From contig NZ_CP060783.1 of the NCBI RefSeq assembly GCF_014489535.1, forward strand, positions 1,798,001-1,862,000: a DNA stretch of 64,000 nucleotides. Direction: 5' to 3'. This stretch comes from Diaphorobacter aerolatus. Lineage in GTDB: Bacteria; Pseudomonadota; Gammaproteobacteria; Burkholderiales; Burkholderiaceae_C. Shown here piece by piece: positions 48,622 through 58,633 of the stretch. A program made the position numbers and the translations under genes. The notes below the pieces were generated by a model. It ran no database searches and was not told the origin of the DNA. It saw only the letters and a list, made by a program, of their open reading frames with translations. Position 1 is the stretch's first letter, and each line of letters opens with the position of its first letter.

Positions 48622-50979
48622 TCAGATTTGCACGGAGGACCGGTTCTCATGCACCGGCTTGGCGATGGCCGTGGCATCGACGCGCGACGCGGCGTCGATG
48701 ACGACGCCAGCGGCTTCGGCATCTTCCTCGGCGCGGCGCGCCTGTGCCATGTAGAGACGCCAGTACGCGCCCTCCTTCGCCATCAGTTCGTCGTGCGGGC
48801 CAACCTCGACGATCTCGCCGCGGTCCATGACGACGAGGCGGTCGGCCTTGCGCAGCGTGGACAGGCGGTGGGCGATGGCAATGGTGGTGCGGCCCTGCAC
48901 GAGGTTGTCGAGCGCCTTCTGGATTTCCTTCTCGGTTTCCGTATCCACGGCCGACGTCGCTTCGTCGAGGATCAGGATGCGCGGGTCGATCAGCAACGCG
49001 CGCGCAATCGAGATGCGCTGGCGCTCGCCACCCGAGAGGCCCTGTCCGCGCTCGCCCACGAGCGAGTCATAGCCATGAGGCAGGCGCAGGATGAACTCAT
49101 GCGCATGGGCCGCACGGGCAGCGGCGACGATTTCCTCGCGCGTGGCGTCCGGCTTGCCGTAGGCGATGTTCTCGGAGATCGTGCCGAAGAACAGGAATGG
49201 CTCCTGCAGCACCAGACCGATGTTGCGACGGAAGTCCGAGACCGCGATACGGCGCAGGTCCACGCCGTCGAGCTGGATCGAACCCTCGCTCACGTCATAG
49301 AAGCGGCAGATCAGATTGACCAGCGTGCTCTTGCCCGAGCCGCTGTGACCGACGAGGCCGATCATCTCGCCGGGCTTGATCTGCAGGTCCAGATGCTTGA
49401 TGACCGAGCGGCTGCCGTAGCGAAAGCTCACGTCTTCCATGGTGAGCGAGCCCTTGACGTTCTTGAGCGGCACGGGGTTCTGCGGATCGGGCACATTGCT
49501 CACGTGATCGAGAATATCGAAGATGCGCTTGGCACCTGCGGCGGCCTTCTGCGTGACCGACACGATGCGGCTCATCGAATCCAGACGGCTGTAGAAACGG
49601 CCGATGTAGGCGATGAACGCGGTCAGCACACCAACCGTGATGCTGCCCTTGGAGACCAGCCAGATGCCGAATCCCCAGACGATGAGCAGACCCACTTCGG
49701 TCAGAAATGTCACGGTGGGCGTGAACAGCGACCAGGTCTTGTTGACCCGGTCGTTGGCCTGCAGATTCGCGAGATTGGCGTCGGCAAAGCGGTCGGATTC
49801 GCGCTGCTCCTGAGCAAAGGCCTTGACCACACGGATGCCGGGAATGGTGTCGGCCAGCACGTTGGTGACCTCGGACCAGACGCGGTCGATCTTCTCGAAG
49901 CCGGTGCGAAGGCGCTCGCGCACCATGTGGATCATCCAGGCGATGAATGGCAGCGGCACCAGCGTGACCAGCGCCAGCCACGGGTTGATCAAGAAGAGAA
50001 TCGCCGCCGTCATCAGCATCATCAGCACGTCGGTGGCGAAATCGAGCGCATTGAGCGACAGGAACAGGTTGATGCGGTCGGTCTCCGCGCCGATGCGGGC
50101 CATCAGATCGCCGGTGCGCTTGCTGCCGTAGTAGTCAAGCGAGAGCTTGAGCAGGTGGTCATAGGTCGAGGTGCGCAGGCCCGAACCGATGCGCTCGGAC
50201 ACCTTGGCCAGCACGAAGGTGCGCGCCCAGCCCAGAATCCACGCCACGACCGCCGAGGCGAGCAACCCGCCGAGATAGAGCGTGACCAGACTCGGATCGA
50301 TCTTCTCGCCGTTCTGAAACGGGATCAGGATCTTGTCCATGATCGGAATGGTCAGATACGGCGCGACGAGCTGGGCCCCGGTCGCCGCCAGCGTCAGCAG
50401 GAAGCCGAGCAGCAGTTGATTTTTGTAAGGTTTTGCAAATCTCCAGAGCCTGAGCAGCACCCAGGTCGAGGTCTGCGGCGCCTGTTGGCGCGCACAGGCG
50501 GGACACTCTTCGCTGTCGGGCGGCAGCGGCGTGTGGCAGGTGGGGCAGAGCGTTTCGTCCTCGTCTAATTCGGCCGGAACGGGGGCGCCGTTGCCCGGAG
50601 CCTGCAAACGGCGCTCGATCTTGTCGAATTTCTGCATCAGCACCAGCGCCTCTGGATGCTGGGCCAGCGTGAAGCGCCACAGTTCATGGCGACGATGGTC
50701 GTCGTGCAATTCCAGCGTGCCCACACCACCATGATCGAGCAGGCGCAGCGACATGCCGGGCTCGATCATCCAGTCCCGAATTGTGCCTTCCGCATTGCGA
50801 AAAACCAGACGCTGCGCCGTCAAGGCCAGCAGTCCCTTTTCGAAGCGCAGATCGGGGGTCAGGTCAACCTCGAGCGACGCCAGCACGTTTTCATCAGTAC
50901 CGAGTTTTGCTCGCAATTGCTGGCCGGCGACGGAGTTCATGGCGCCGGCAGCGTCCACAGGATGGCGGTGATTTTGCAT
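48622..50979 (-). CDS. ABC exporter-type protein (membrane plus ATPase) with N-terminal PH-like and zinc-ribbon parts
   Basis: 785 residues in one polypeptide. Residues about 30-125 look like a bacterial PH-type fold (LTAQRLVFRNAEGTIRDWMI, WRFTLAQHPEALVLMQKF). Residues 145-162 hold a zinc ribbon, CPTC and CPAC. About 190-470 is a six-helix exporter domain (TPTVTFLTEVGLLIVWGFGI, SRIVSVTQKAAAGAKRIFDI). The ATPase has Walker A GHSGSGKST, signature [15 protein letters not shown], Walker B ILILDEATSAVD. Exporters normally have neither extra N-terminal part. Divergent from cphA', in the same locus as cphA and DUF1854, so a role in moving or controlling cyanophycin or its precursors is inferred. Confidence 0.88.
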   Translation of the reverse strand: MQNHRHPVDAAGAMNSVAGQQLRAKLGTDENVLASLEVDLTPDLRFEKGLLALTAQRLVFRNAEGTIRDWMIEPGMSLRLLDHGGVGTLELHDDHRRHELWRFTLAQHPEALVLMQKFDKIERRLQAPGNGAPVPAELDEDETLCPTCHTPLPPDSEECPACARQQAPQTSTWVLLRLWRFAKPYKNQLLLGFLLTLAATGAQLVAPYLTIPIMDKILIPFQNGEKIDPSLVTLYLGGLLASAVVAWILGWARTFVLAKVSERIGSGLRTSTYDHLLKLSLDYYGSKRTGDLMARIGAETDRINLFLSLNALDFATDVLMMLMTAAILFLINPWLALVTLVPLPFIAWMIHMVRERLRTGFEKIDRVWSEVTNVLADTIPGIRVVKAFAQEQRESDRFADANLANLQANDRVNKTWSLFTPTVTFLTEVGLLIVWGFGIWLVSKGSITVGVLTAFIAYIGRFYSRLDSMSRIVSVTQKAAAGAKRIFDILDHVSNVPDPQNPVPLKNVKGSLTMEDVSFRYGSRSVIKHLDLQIKPGEMIGLVGHSGSGKSTLVNLICRFYDVSEGSIQLDGVDLRRIAVSDFRRNIGLVLQEPFLFFGTISENIAYGKPDATREEIVAAARAAHAHEFILRLPHGYDSLVGERGQGLSGGERQRISIARALLIDPRILILDEATSAVDTETEKEIQKALDNLVQGRTTIAIAHRLSTLRKADRLVVMDRGEIVEVGPHDELMAKEGAYWRLYMAQARRAEEDAEAAGVVIDAASRVDATAIAKPVHENRSSVQI

Positions 50980-51215
50980 TTGGTTTATTTTTCGGCCCTA
51001 GGCACTTTCAAGACACTGATAGTGCCCATATCTGAATTGTCCATGACATCAGGGGCGGCAAGGCGATATCTTCTGTCAACGCGCGTGCCCCGTCTCAGGC
51101 TGACATCCCGTCACTCAAGTCGCAATTAACGCGCACAATGCATCCGTTGTGGTCATTTGGTCATCGACAATCCGGTTTCCAATTTGGCGTTTCAAGAATT
51201 CACTAGTTGCAATCC

Positions 51216-53389
51216 ATGGCGACATTCAACGATATTCAACTCTTGCGCACCACCTATCTGCGCGGCCCCAGCGTCTGGACCTATCGCCCCGTACTCGAGG
51301 TATGGCTGGATCTGGGAGAGTTGGAGGACTACCCGTCCAACAAAATCCCCGGACTCAACGAGCGGCTCACGGCCTGGTTGCCCGATCTGATCGAGCACCA
51401 CTGCGGCGTGGGCGAGCGCGGCGGCTTTCTGCTGCGCCTGAAGGAAGGCACCTGGATGGGCCATGTGCTCGAGCATGTGGTGATCGAGCTGCTCAACCTC
51501 GCCGGCATGCCCGCGGAATTTGGCCAGACGCGCGAGATTTCCCAGCGCGGCGTCTACCGCATGGTGTTCCGCTGCCCGAGGAAACCGTCGCCCGCACGGC
51601 GCTCGCCTACGGCCACAAGCTGTTGATGGCGGCGATCAACGATCAGCCCTTCGATCTGAAGCCCGCGATCCAGGCGATCAAGACCGAGATCAACGACCGC
51701 TACCTTGGCCCGAGCACCGGCAGCATCGTCGATGCGGCGGGTGATCGCCGCATTCCGCATATCCGCCTGAACGACGGCAATCTGGTGCAGTTGGGCTACG
51801 GCGCTGCCCAGCGCCGCATCTGGACCGCCGAGAGCGACCAGACCAGTGCCATCGCCGAAGGCATTGCGCAGGACAAGGACTTCACCAAGCGCCTGCTCGC
51901 GGCCTGCGGCGTGCCCGTGCCCGAAGGCCAGATCGTCCATTCACCCGAAGAGGCCTGGGAGGTCGCGCAGGACATCGGTTTCCCCGTGACCGTGAAACCG
52001 TCCGACGGCAATCACGCGCGTGGCGTCACGCTGGACCTGCACGCCGAAGACGACATCAAGGCCGCGTTCGCGCTGGCCCAGCCCGAAGGCTCGGATGTGA
52101 TCGTCGAGAAGTTCATCGATGGCATCGAGCATCGCCTGCTGATCGTCGGCGGCAAGCTGGTCGCGGCCTGCCGTGGCGAAACGGTGAGTGTCGCCGGTAA
52201 CGGCAAGTCGACGCTCGCCGAGTTGGTCGCCGTGGTCAACCAGGACCCGCGCCGTGGGCCCGAGCAGGAATACCCGCTCGACTGGATCAATCTGGATGCC
52301 GGGGCCGTCAAGCTCGAACTCAAGCGCCAGAACGTCACGCCCACGTCCGTGCCTGCGCCGGGCGAGTCGATCCTGCTACAGCGCAACGGCAACATGGCCA
52401 TCGACTGCACGGACGAAGTGCACCCGGACGTCGCCTACTACGCCACGCTTGCGGCGAAGATCGTCGGCCTCGACATCGCCGGCATGGACATGATCCTGCA
52501 GGACGTTTCCAAGCCGATGAAGGGCCAGGGCGCGATCCTCGAAGTGAATGCCGGCCCGGGCCTGCTCATGCATCTGAAGCCCACCAGCGGCGCGCCTCGC
52601 CCCGTGGGTCAGGCCATCGTCGAACACCTGTTTCCCACCACCGAGGACGGCACTGGTGCGGGCCGCATCCCCGTGGTCGGCATTGTGGGCACGCGTGAAA
52701 ACGCATTCGTTGCGCGACTCGTCGGCTGGCTGCTGCAGCTCTCGGGCAAGCACACGGGCGTGGCCAGCGAACAGGGCATGTTCCTGAACAATCGCCAGAC
52801 GCAGAAGACCAACACCGCCAACTGGGCCGGCGCACATCGCCTGCTCACCAACCGGCTGGCTCAGGCCGCCGTGATCGAGACCACCGCTCGTTCGATCCTC
52901 GAAGAAGGCCTGGCCTACGACCGCTGCCTGGTCGGTGTGGTCACGGACATGGACGGGTTCGAAACCCTCAAGGACCACGACGTGCACGAGCAGGGACAGA
53001 TGACCCGCGTGATGCGCACGCAGATCGACGTGGTGCTGGATGAGGGCGCCGGCGTGCTCAATGCCGACATCGAACAGGTGGCCGATCTGGCCCGTCTGTG
53101 CGACGGCGAAGTGCTGTTCTACTCCATGAACGCCGACAACGAACACATCGCCAAACACCGCGCCGAGAACGCCGAGGGCCGCGCCGTGTTCGTGCGCGCC
53201 AATCAGGTGGTACTGGCCACGGGCGCACAGGAGCGCGTCCTGGGCACGCTGGACGCGCTGTCCCTGCCCGGCGCGCGCAAGCCCGACACCCCGGCGCTGC
53301 TGGCCGCCATTGCCACCGCGTGGTCGATGGACATCGCGCCGGACCTGATCGGCGCAGGCATCAAAACCTTCGAGTACAACGAGATCTGA
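51216..53389 (+). CDS. CphA' : cyanophycin synthetase-like protein with a degenerate ligase domain (frameshifted)
   Basis: About 724 residues from ATG 51216. It has the N-domain, a full ATP-grasp domain (FPVTVKPSDGNHARGVTLDL, EHRLLIVGGKLVAACRGE, AILEVNAGPGLLMHLKPT) and part of a Mur-ligase-like domain. There the P-loop [10 protein letters not shown] of CphA is replaced by GTRENAFVAR, and the protein ends at NEI, without the C-terminal Mur domain. One base is missing at 51575-51577: restoring it joins VFRCP to EETVARTALAYGHKLLMAA. Betaproteobacteria with cphA often carry such a second gene, named cphA'. It probably cannot do the Arg-adding step. It lies 59 bp before cphA. Confidence 0.88.
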
Positions 53390-53448
53390 GACCGATTCCG
53401 CCCAGGGACTGGTTCCCGGCGGCGGCGCCCCAAAAGAAAGAACAAAAC

Positions 53449-56022
53449 ATGCAAGTTACCCGCGTACGAGCCCTGCGTGGCCCGAATCTCTGGACCCGCA
53501 GCACGGCCATCGAGGCCGTCGTGCATTGCGACTCCAATGAATGCGTGTACTCCGACATCGCCGGTTTTGAAGACCGCCTGCGTGCGCGCTTTCCGAAGAT
53601 CGGAATACTCCAGCCTCATGGCGCCGATCAGCGCCTGTCGATTGCTCATGTGCTGGAGCTGGCAGGACTGTCGCTCCAGGCCCAGGCCGGTTGCCCCGTG
53701 ACGTTCAGCCGCACGCACTCCACCATGGAGCCGGGTACCTATCAGGTCGTCGTCGAATACACCGAAGAAGCCGTGGGCCGCAAGGCCATGGAGTACGCCG
53801 AGGCGCTGATCCGCGCCGCGCTCGACGACACGCCGTTCGACGCCGACAAGGCGATTGCCGACCTGCGCGAAATCGACGAGGACGAGCGCATCGGCCCCTC
53901 GACCGGCTCCATCGTGGATGCGGCGGTCGCGCGCGGCATTCCGTTTCGCCGACTGACCTCGGGCTCGCTGGTGCTGCTCGGCTGGGGCTCCAAGGCGCGG
54001 CGCATCCAGGCCGCCGAACTCGATCAGACCAGCGCCGTGGCCGAGTCCATTGCGCAGGACAAGGACCTCACCAAACGGCTGCTGCACGCGGCTGGCGTGC
54101 CCGTGCCGCTCGGCCGTCCGGTCAAGGACGTCGAGGACGCGTGGACCGTGGCCCAGGAAGTCGGCCTGCCCGTGGTCGTGAAGCCGCAGGACGGCAACCA
54201 GGGCAAGGGCGTGGTCGTGAACATCACCACGCGCGAAGGTCTGGAGGCCGCATTCAAGGTGGCCGAGGAATTCGGCGACGACGTGATGGTCGAACGCTTT
54301 CTGCCGGGCCACGACTTCCGCCTGCTGGTGGTCGGCGGCCAGCTCGTTGCGGCCGCGCGCCGCGAGCCGCCGCAGGTGCTCGGCGACGGCCAGCACAACA
54401 TCCGCGAACTCGTCGAGATCGTGAACCGCGACCCGCGCCGGGGCTCGGGTCATGGCACGGCTCTCACCAAGATTCGCCTTGACGACATCGCCATCGCGCG
54501 CATCGCCACCGAAGGCCTGACGCCCGAGTCCGTGCCCGCGCAGGGCCAGCGCGTCGTGCTGCGCAACAACGCCAACCTGTCCACCGGCGGCAGCGCCACC
54601 GACGTGACCGACGACGTGCATCCCGAAGTGGCAGCGCGCGCCATCGAGGCCGCGCAGACCATCGGCCTGCACATCTGCGGTGTGGACGTGGTCTGCGAAA
54701 CCATGCTCAAGCCGCTCGAAGAACAGAACGGCGGCATCGTCGAAGTGAACGCCGCCCCGGGCCTTCGCATGCACCTCGCGCCCTCGTTCGGCAAGCCGCG
54801 CAACGTCGGCGTGCCGATGGTCGATGAGTTGTTCGCACCGGGTCAGGACGGCCGCATTCCGCTGGTCGCGGTCACCGGCACCAACGGCAAGACCACCACC
54901 ACCCGCGTGATTGCGCATCTGTTCACATCGCACGGTTGGCGCACCGCCATGACCAACACCGACGGCGTGTACGTCAACGGTCGCCAGATCGACAGCGGAG
55001 ACTGCTCCGGCCCGCGCAGCGCGCGCAATGCGCTGGCCCATCCCGAAACCGATGCGGCGGTGCTCGAGTGCGCGCGCGGCGGCATTCTGCGTGAGGGCCT
55101 CGGCTTCGACCGCTGCCAGGTCGCCGTCGTCACCAACGTGGGCGAAGGCGATCACCTCGGCTTGAATTTCATCACCACCGTGGAAGACGTGGCCGTGCTC
55201 AAGCGCGTGATCGTGCAGAACGTGGCTCCTTCGGGATACGGGGTGCTGAACGCCGCCGATCCGCTGGTCGCCGCGATGGCTGCGGTCTGCCCCGGCAAGG
55301 TCATCTTCTTCGCGGCCGACCGCCACCACCCCGTCATGGCCACGCATCGCGCGCAGGGCAACCGTGTGGTGTACGTGGACGGCGACAACATCGTGGCCGC
55401 CGAAGGTTCATGGCGCGAGAGCATTCCGATGCGCGAGATTCCGATCACGCGCGGCGGCCTGATCACCTTCCAGGTCGAGAACGTGATGGCCTCCATTGGT
55501 GCCGCGTGGGCCTGCGGCTTGCCATGGCAGACGATCCGCCGCGGCCTCGCGGGCTTCATGAGCGACAGCGACAACGCACCCGCGCGCTTCAACGTGATGG
55601 AGTACAAGGGCGCCACCGTGATCGCCGACTACGGCCACAACCCCGATGCCATCCGCGCGCTCTCGCAGGCCGTTCAGGCCATGCCTGCCAAGCGCCGCAG
55701 CGTGGTGATCTCGGGTGCCGGAGACCGTCGCGATCAGGACATCGTCGAGCAGACACGCATCCTCGGCCAGTACTTCGACGACGTGATCCTGTATCAGGAT
55801 GCCTGCCAGCGCGGTCGTGAAGACGGCGAGGTACTGGCGCTGCTCAAGCAGGGTCTCGAAGGCGCACCACGCACCACCTACAGCACCGAAATCCATGGCG
55901 AATTCATCGCCATCGATCACGCGCTCGAGCGGCTGCAACCGGGCGATCTGAGCCTCGTGCTCGTGGATCAGGTGGAAGAAGCGCTTGAACATCTGAACAA
56001 GCGCGTCTCCGAAGCCAAATGA
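53449..56022 (+). CDS. cphA: Cyanophycin synthetase
   Basis: 857 residues, intact frame. Cyanophycin is a poly-aspartate with arginine side chains; CphA adds both residues with ATP. The N-domain ([20 protein letters not shown]) is followed by an ATP-grasp domain adding Asp ([54 protein letters not shown]) and a Mur-ligase-like domain adding Arg ([20 protein letters not shown] with the P-loop, [39 protein letters not shown]). Length and motifs are those of an active enzyme. ATG 53449 follows cphA' in the same operon, and the stop overlaps creA. Confidence 0.95.
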   Translation: MQVTRVRALRGPNLWTRSTAIEAVVHCDSNECVYSDIAGFEDRLRARFPKIGILQPHGADQRLSIAHVLELAGLSLQAQAGCPVTFSRTHSTMEPGTYQVVVEYTEEAVGRKAMEYAEALIRAALDDTPFDADKAIADLREIDEDERIGPSTGSIVDAAVARGIPFRRLTSGSLVLLGWGSKARRIQAAELDQTSAVAESIAQDKDLTKRLLHAAGVPVPLGRPVKDVEDAWTVAQEVGLPVVVKPQDGNQGKGVVVNITTREGLEAAFKVAEEFGDDVMVERFLPGHDFRLLVVGGQLVAAARREPPQVLGDGQHNIRELVEIVNRDPRRGSGHGTALTKIRLDDIAIARIATEGLTPESVPAQGQRVVLRNNANLSTGGSATDVTDDVHPEVAARAIEAAQTIGLHICGVDVVCETMLKPLEEQNGGIVEVNAAPGLRMHLAPSFGKPRNVGVPMVDELFAPGQDGRIPLVAVTGTNGKTTTTRVIAHLFTSHGWRTAMTNTDGVYVNGRQIDSGDCSGPRSARNALAHPETDAAVLECARGGILREGLGFDRCQVAVVTNVGEGDHLGLNFITTVEDVAVLKRVIVQNVAPSGYGVLNAADPLVAAMAAVCPGKVIFFAADRHHPVMATHRAQGNRVVYVDGDNIVAAEGSWRESIPMREIPITRGGLITFQVENVMASIGAAWACGLPWQTIRRGLAGFMSDSDNAPARFNVMEYKGATVIADYGHNPDAIRALSQAVQAMPAKRRSVVISGAGDRRDQDIVEQTRILGQYFDDVILYQDACQRGREDGEVLALLKQGLEGAPRTTYSTEIHGEFIAIDHALERLQPGDLSLVLVDQVEEALEHLNKRVSEAK

Positions 56023-56546
56023 GCGCGCAACAGGGAAACCGACACACCATCATGCACGCCTCCATCCGCAGGTCCCTGCTGTCGGCCATTGTGCTGGCAT
56101 CGCTGTCGTTTGCAGCCTGCGCCGCCGATGGCGAAAAGATCGGAACCGTGGACACCGCCTTCAAGCTGCTCGGACGCGACCACGACATCATCGTCGAGGC
56201 GTATGACGACCCGGCCGTGCAGGGTGTGAGTTGCTATGTCTCGCGTGCCCGCATCGGCGGCGTCAAGGGTTCGCTCGGTCTCGCGGAAGATCGCGCCGAA
56301 GCGTCGATCTCGTGCCATCAGGTGGGTGCCATCAGCTTTCCTCAGCCCATCCGGCAAAAGGAAGAAGTCTTCAGCGAGCGCATCTCGATTCTCTTCAAGC
56401 GCCTGAACGTGGTGCGCATGGTGGACCCCAAGCGCAACACGCTCGTGTACCTGACCTACTCCGACAAGCTCATCGACGGTTCGCCGCAGAACTCGGTGTC
56501 TGCCGTGCCGGTGGCGCATTCCACGCCGATCCCGGTGAAGAAATAA
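56019..56546 (+). CDS. creA: CreA-family periplasmic protein
   Basis: About 175 residues from ATG 56019, which overlaps the cphA stop by 4 bp; an ATG at 56052 ([20 protein letters not shown]) gives a better signal peptide, cut near ACAAD. The mature part has [40 protein letters not shown] and [20 protein letters not shown], the CreA (DUF1131-like) pattern with two cysteines. The function of CreA is unknown. Coupling to cphA is at the level of translation, but CreA is also widespread outside cyanophycin loci. Confidence 0.9.
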   Translation: MSAQQGNRHTIMHASIRRSLLSAIVLASLSFAACAADGEKIGTVDTAFKLLGRDHDIIVEAYDDPAVQGVSCYVSRARIGGVKGSLGLAEDRAEASISCHQVGAISFPQPIRQKEEVFSERISILFKRLNVVRMVDPKRNTLVYLTYSDKLIDGSPQNSVSAVPVAHSTPIPVKK

Positions 56547-56558
56547 GCGGCTGCGCGT

Positions 56559-57884
56559 TCAGCGCCCGCCGAACTGGTCCTTGAGCCCGACCCAGCATTC
56601 CGCGTAGTCCCGATCCAGCTCGGGGCTGTCGAGCGCCGCCTGCGTGGGAATGAAGCGGTAACGGCTCTCGAACATGAAGGCCAGCGTGTGATCGAGCTTC
56701 TGCGGCGCGAGTGCCGCATGGGACGCCTTGTCGAAGGCCTCTTCATCGGGTCCATGCGGCACCATGAGATTGTGCAGGCTCGCGCCGCCGGGCTTGAAAC
56801 CGCCGGGCTTGGCGTCGTATTCGCCGTAGACCAGTCCCATGAATTCGCTCATCACGTTGCGGTGGTACCAGGGTGGGCGGAAGGTGTCTTCCATCACCAG
56901 CCAGCGCGGCGGAAAGATCACGAAGTCGCAGTTGGCCGTGCCGGGCGTGTCGCTCGGCGAGGTCAGCACGGTGAAGATCGACGGGTCAGGGTGATCGAAG
57001 CTGATCGAGCCTATCGTCATGAAGTTTGCCGTGTCGTATTTGAGCGGCGCGAGGTTGCCATGCCACGCGACCACGTTGAACGGTGAACTCTTCGCAGGGG
57101 CGCTCCAGAGACGCCCGCCGAATTTTTTCACAAGCTCGTAGCCACCTGCCGATTCGTGTTCGAACGCGGCGACGGGTGCCATGAAATCCCGTGCATTGGC
57201 CAGCCCGTTCGAGCCAATCGGCCCCAGCTCCGGCAGACGGAACTGCGCCCCGTAGTTCTCGCAGATGTAGCCGCGCGAAACGCCGTCGGGCAGCGCCACC
57301 TTGAACGCCACGCCACGCGGCACCAGAATGATCTCGCCGGGACTCACATCGAGCACGCCCATCTCGGTGGTGACGACGATGCGCCCCTGCTGCGGCACGA
57401 TCAGCATCTCGCCATCGGCATTGATGAGCGCGCGTCGCTCCATGCAGCGCCCCGCCACATACATGTGAACGCCGACGCCGATCTGCGCGTCCGCATCGCC
57501 ATTGGCCATCATGGTGCGCACGCCGTCGATGAAGTCGATGTCCGCCACCTCGGCCGGGATCGCCGCAGGGTGCCAGCGCATCGGCTCGGGCGGCACGGCA
57601 ATGTCGCGGTCGCCACCGGTCTGCCAGTGCGGCTGCGCGTACGGCGCATACCGCCCCGCCACCACCGACGGCTGACGGCGGTACAGCCAACTGCGCCGGT
57701 TGTCGCGACGCGGCGCAGTGAATGCCGTGCCCGAAAGCTGCTCGGCATACAGCTCAAGCGGCGCGCGCTGCGGGCTGTTGCGCCCGCCCGGCAACGCTCC
57801 CTCGACTGCTTCGCTGGCGTACTCGTTGCCGAAGCCGCTTTGGTAGGCAAGGGGGCGATTCGCCGTGATGCGTGAAGAGTCCAT
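56559..57884 (-). CDS. hmgA: Homogentisate 1,2-dioxygenase
   Basis: Opens the ring of homogentisate in tyrosine and phenylalanine breakdown, using Fe(II). About 441 residues from ATG 57884 ([20 protein letters not shown]). Family blocks: [72 protein letters not shown] (iron-ligand His and Glu) and [20 protein letters not shown] (iron-ligand His). A TTG at 57911 could add nine residues, but the ATG with GGAG upstream is better. It is the last gene of a four-gene operon. No fumarylacetoacetase or isomerase gene is adjacent. Confidence 0.95.
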   Translation of the reverse strand: MDSSRITANRPLAYQSGFGNEYASEAVEGALPGGRNSPQRAPLELYAEQLSGTAFTAPRRDNRRSWLYRRQPSVVAGRYAPYAQPHWQTGGDRDIAVPPEPMRWHPAAIPAEVADIDFIDGVRTMMANGDADAQIGVGVHMYVAGRCMERRALINADGEMLIVPQQGRIVVTTEMGVLDVSPGEIILVPRGVAFKVALPDGVSRGYICENYGAQFRLPELGPIGSNGLANARDFMAPVAAFEHESAGGYELVKKFGGRLWSAPAKSSPFNVVAWHGNLAPLKYDTANFMTIGSISFDHPDPSIFTVLTSPSDTPGTANCDFVIFPPRWLVMEDTFRPPWYHRNVMSEFMGLVYGEYDAKPGGFKPGGASLHNLMVPHGPDEEAFDKASHAALAPQKLDHTLAFMFESRYRFIPTQAALDSPELDRDYAECWVGLKDQFGGR

Positions 57885-57907
57885 GGCGCTGTCTCCGTGC
57901 TTGAAAC

Positions 57908-58570
57908 TCAAACCTGCCCGGCCAGCTTGCGCAGCGCCTGCTCAAACACCTCCACGGGCTGTCCGCCCTGAATCAGATGGCGGTCGTTGATGATCACGGC
58001 GGGCACCGAGTTGATGCCGTGCTGGTGATAGAACGCCTCGCGCTCGCGCACCTCGCGGGCGTACTCGTCGGATTCGAGAATCTCCTTCGCGCGCGCCTCG
58101 TCCAGCCCTTGCTCGCGCACGATGCGCAGCAGCACGGCGTGATCGCTTGGGTTCTCTCCTTCGGTGAAATAGGCGCTGAACAGCGCGTGCTTGAGCGCAC
58201 GCTGCTGCTCGCTCGAACCTTGTTCGTCAATCCAGTGCAGCAGCCGATGCGCATCGAAGGTGTTGTAGACGCGGCGGCGCTTGTCCATGTTGAACGTGAA
58301 GCCCAGGTCCGCCCCACGGTCGGTGATGGCGCGCTGGTTCTGGCGCATCTGCTCGGCCGGAGCGCCATACTTGCGCTGCAGGTGTTCGATCACGTCCTCG
58401 CCTTCGGGAACCATGTCGGCATTGAGCTCGAACGGCTGAAAATGCATGTCGAGCCGCACCTGGTCCTTGACGCGCTCGGCCGCCTGTTCGAGCGCATGCA
58501 GGCCGATGGCACACCACGGGCAGGAAACGTCGGAGACGAAATCGATCTTCAGGGTCTTGGGCGCAGTCAT
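57908..58570 (-). CDS. DsbA/FrnE-family oxidoreductase
   Basis: About 220 residues of the thioredoxin-like DsbA fold, cytoplasmic (no signal peptide). It opens [20 protein letters not shown], with the CPWC active site and its partner cis-Pro segment [20 protein letters not shown]. Similar proteins (FrnE, 2-hydroxychromene-2-carboxylate isomerase-like) act on disulfides or quinone-type substrates. Start ATG 58570 was chosen for the CPWC distance. It sits between the acyl-CoA synthetase and hmgA genes, so it may act in the same aromatic pathway, but this is inference. Confidence 0.87.
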   Translation of the reverse strand: MTAPKTLKIDFVSDVSCPWCAIGLHALEQAAERVKDQVRLDMHFQPFELNADMVPEGEDVIEHLQRKYGAPAEQMRQNQRAITDRGADLGFTFNMDKRRRVYNTFDAHRLLHWIDEQGSSEQQRALKHALFSAYFTEGENPSDHAVLLRIVREQGLDEARAKEILESDEYAREVREREAFYHQHGINSVPAVIINDRHLIQGGQPVEVFEQALRKLAGQV

Positions 58571-58633
58571 CGCATGGCTCCAGTCATCGGGTTGAATCTG
58601 TCCGCATCGTAGTCCTGACGCGAAGCCCAAGCC

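Noticed and set aside
48628..50568. 646-codon open frame antisense to the ABC transporter
   Set aside because: Same reason: it follows the third-position bias of the real gene.
53203..55347. 714-codon open frame antisense to cphA
   Set aside because: A shadow of a GC-rich gene; sequence composition is Ala/Gly/His-rich without a domain or ribosome site.
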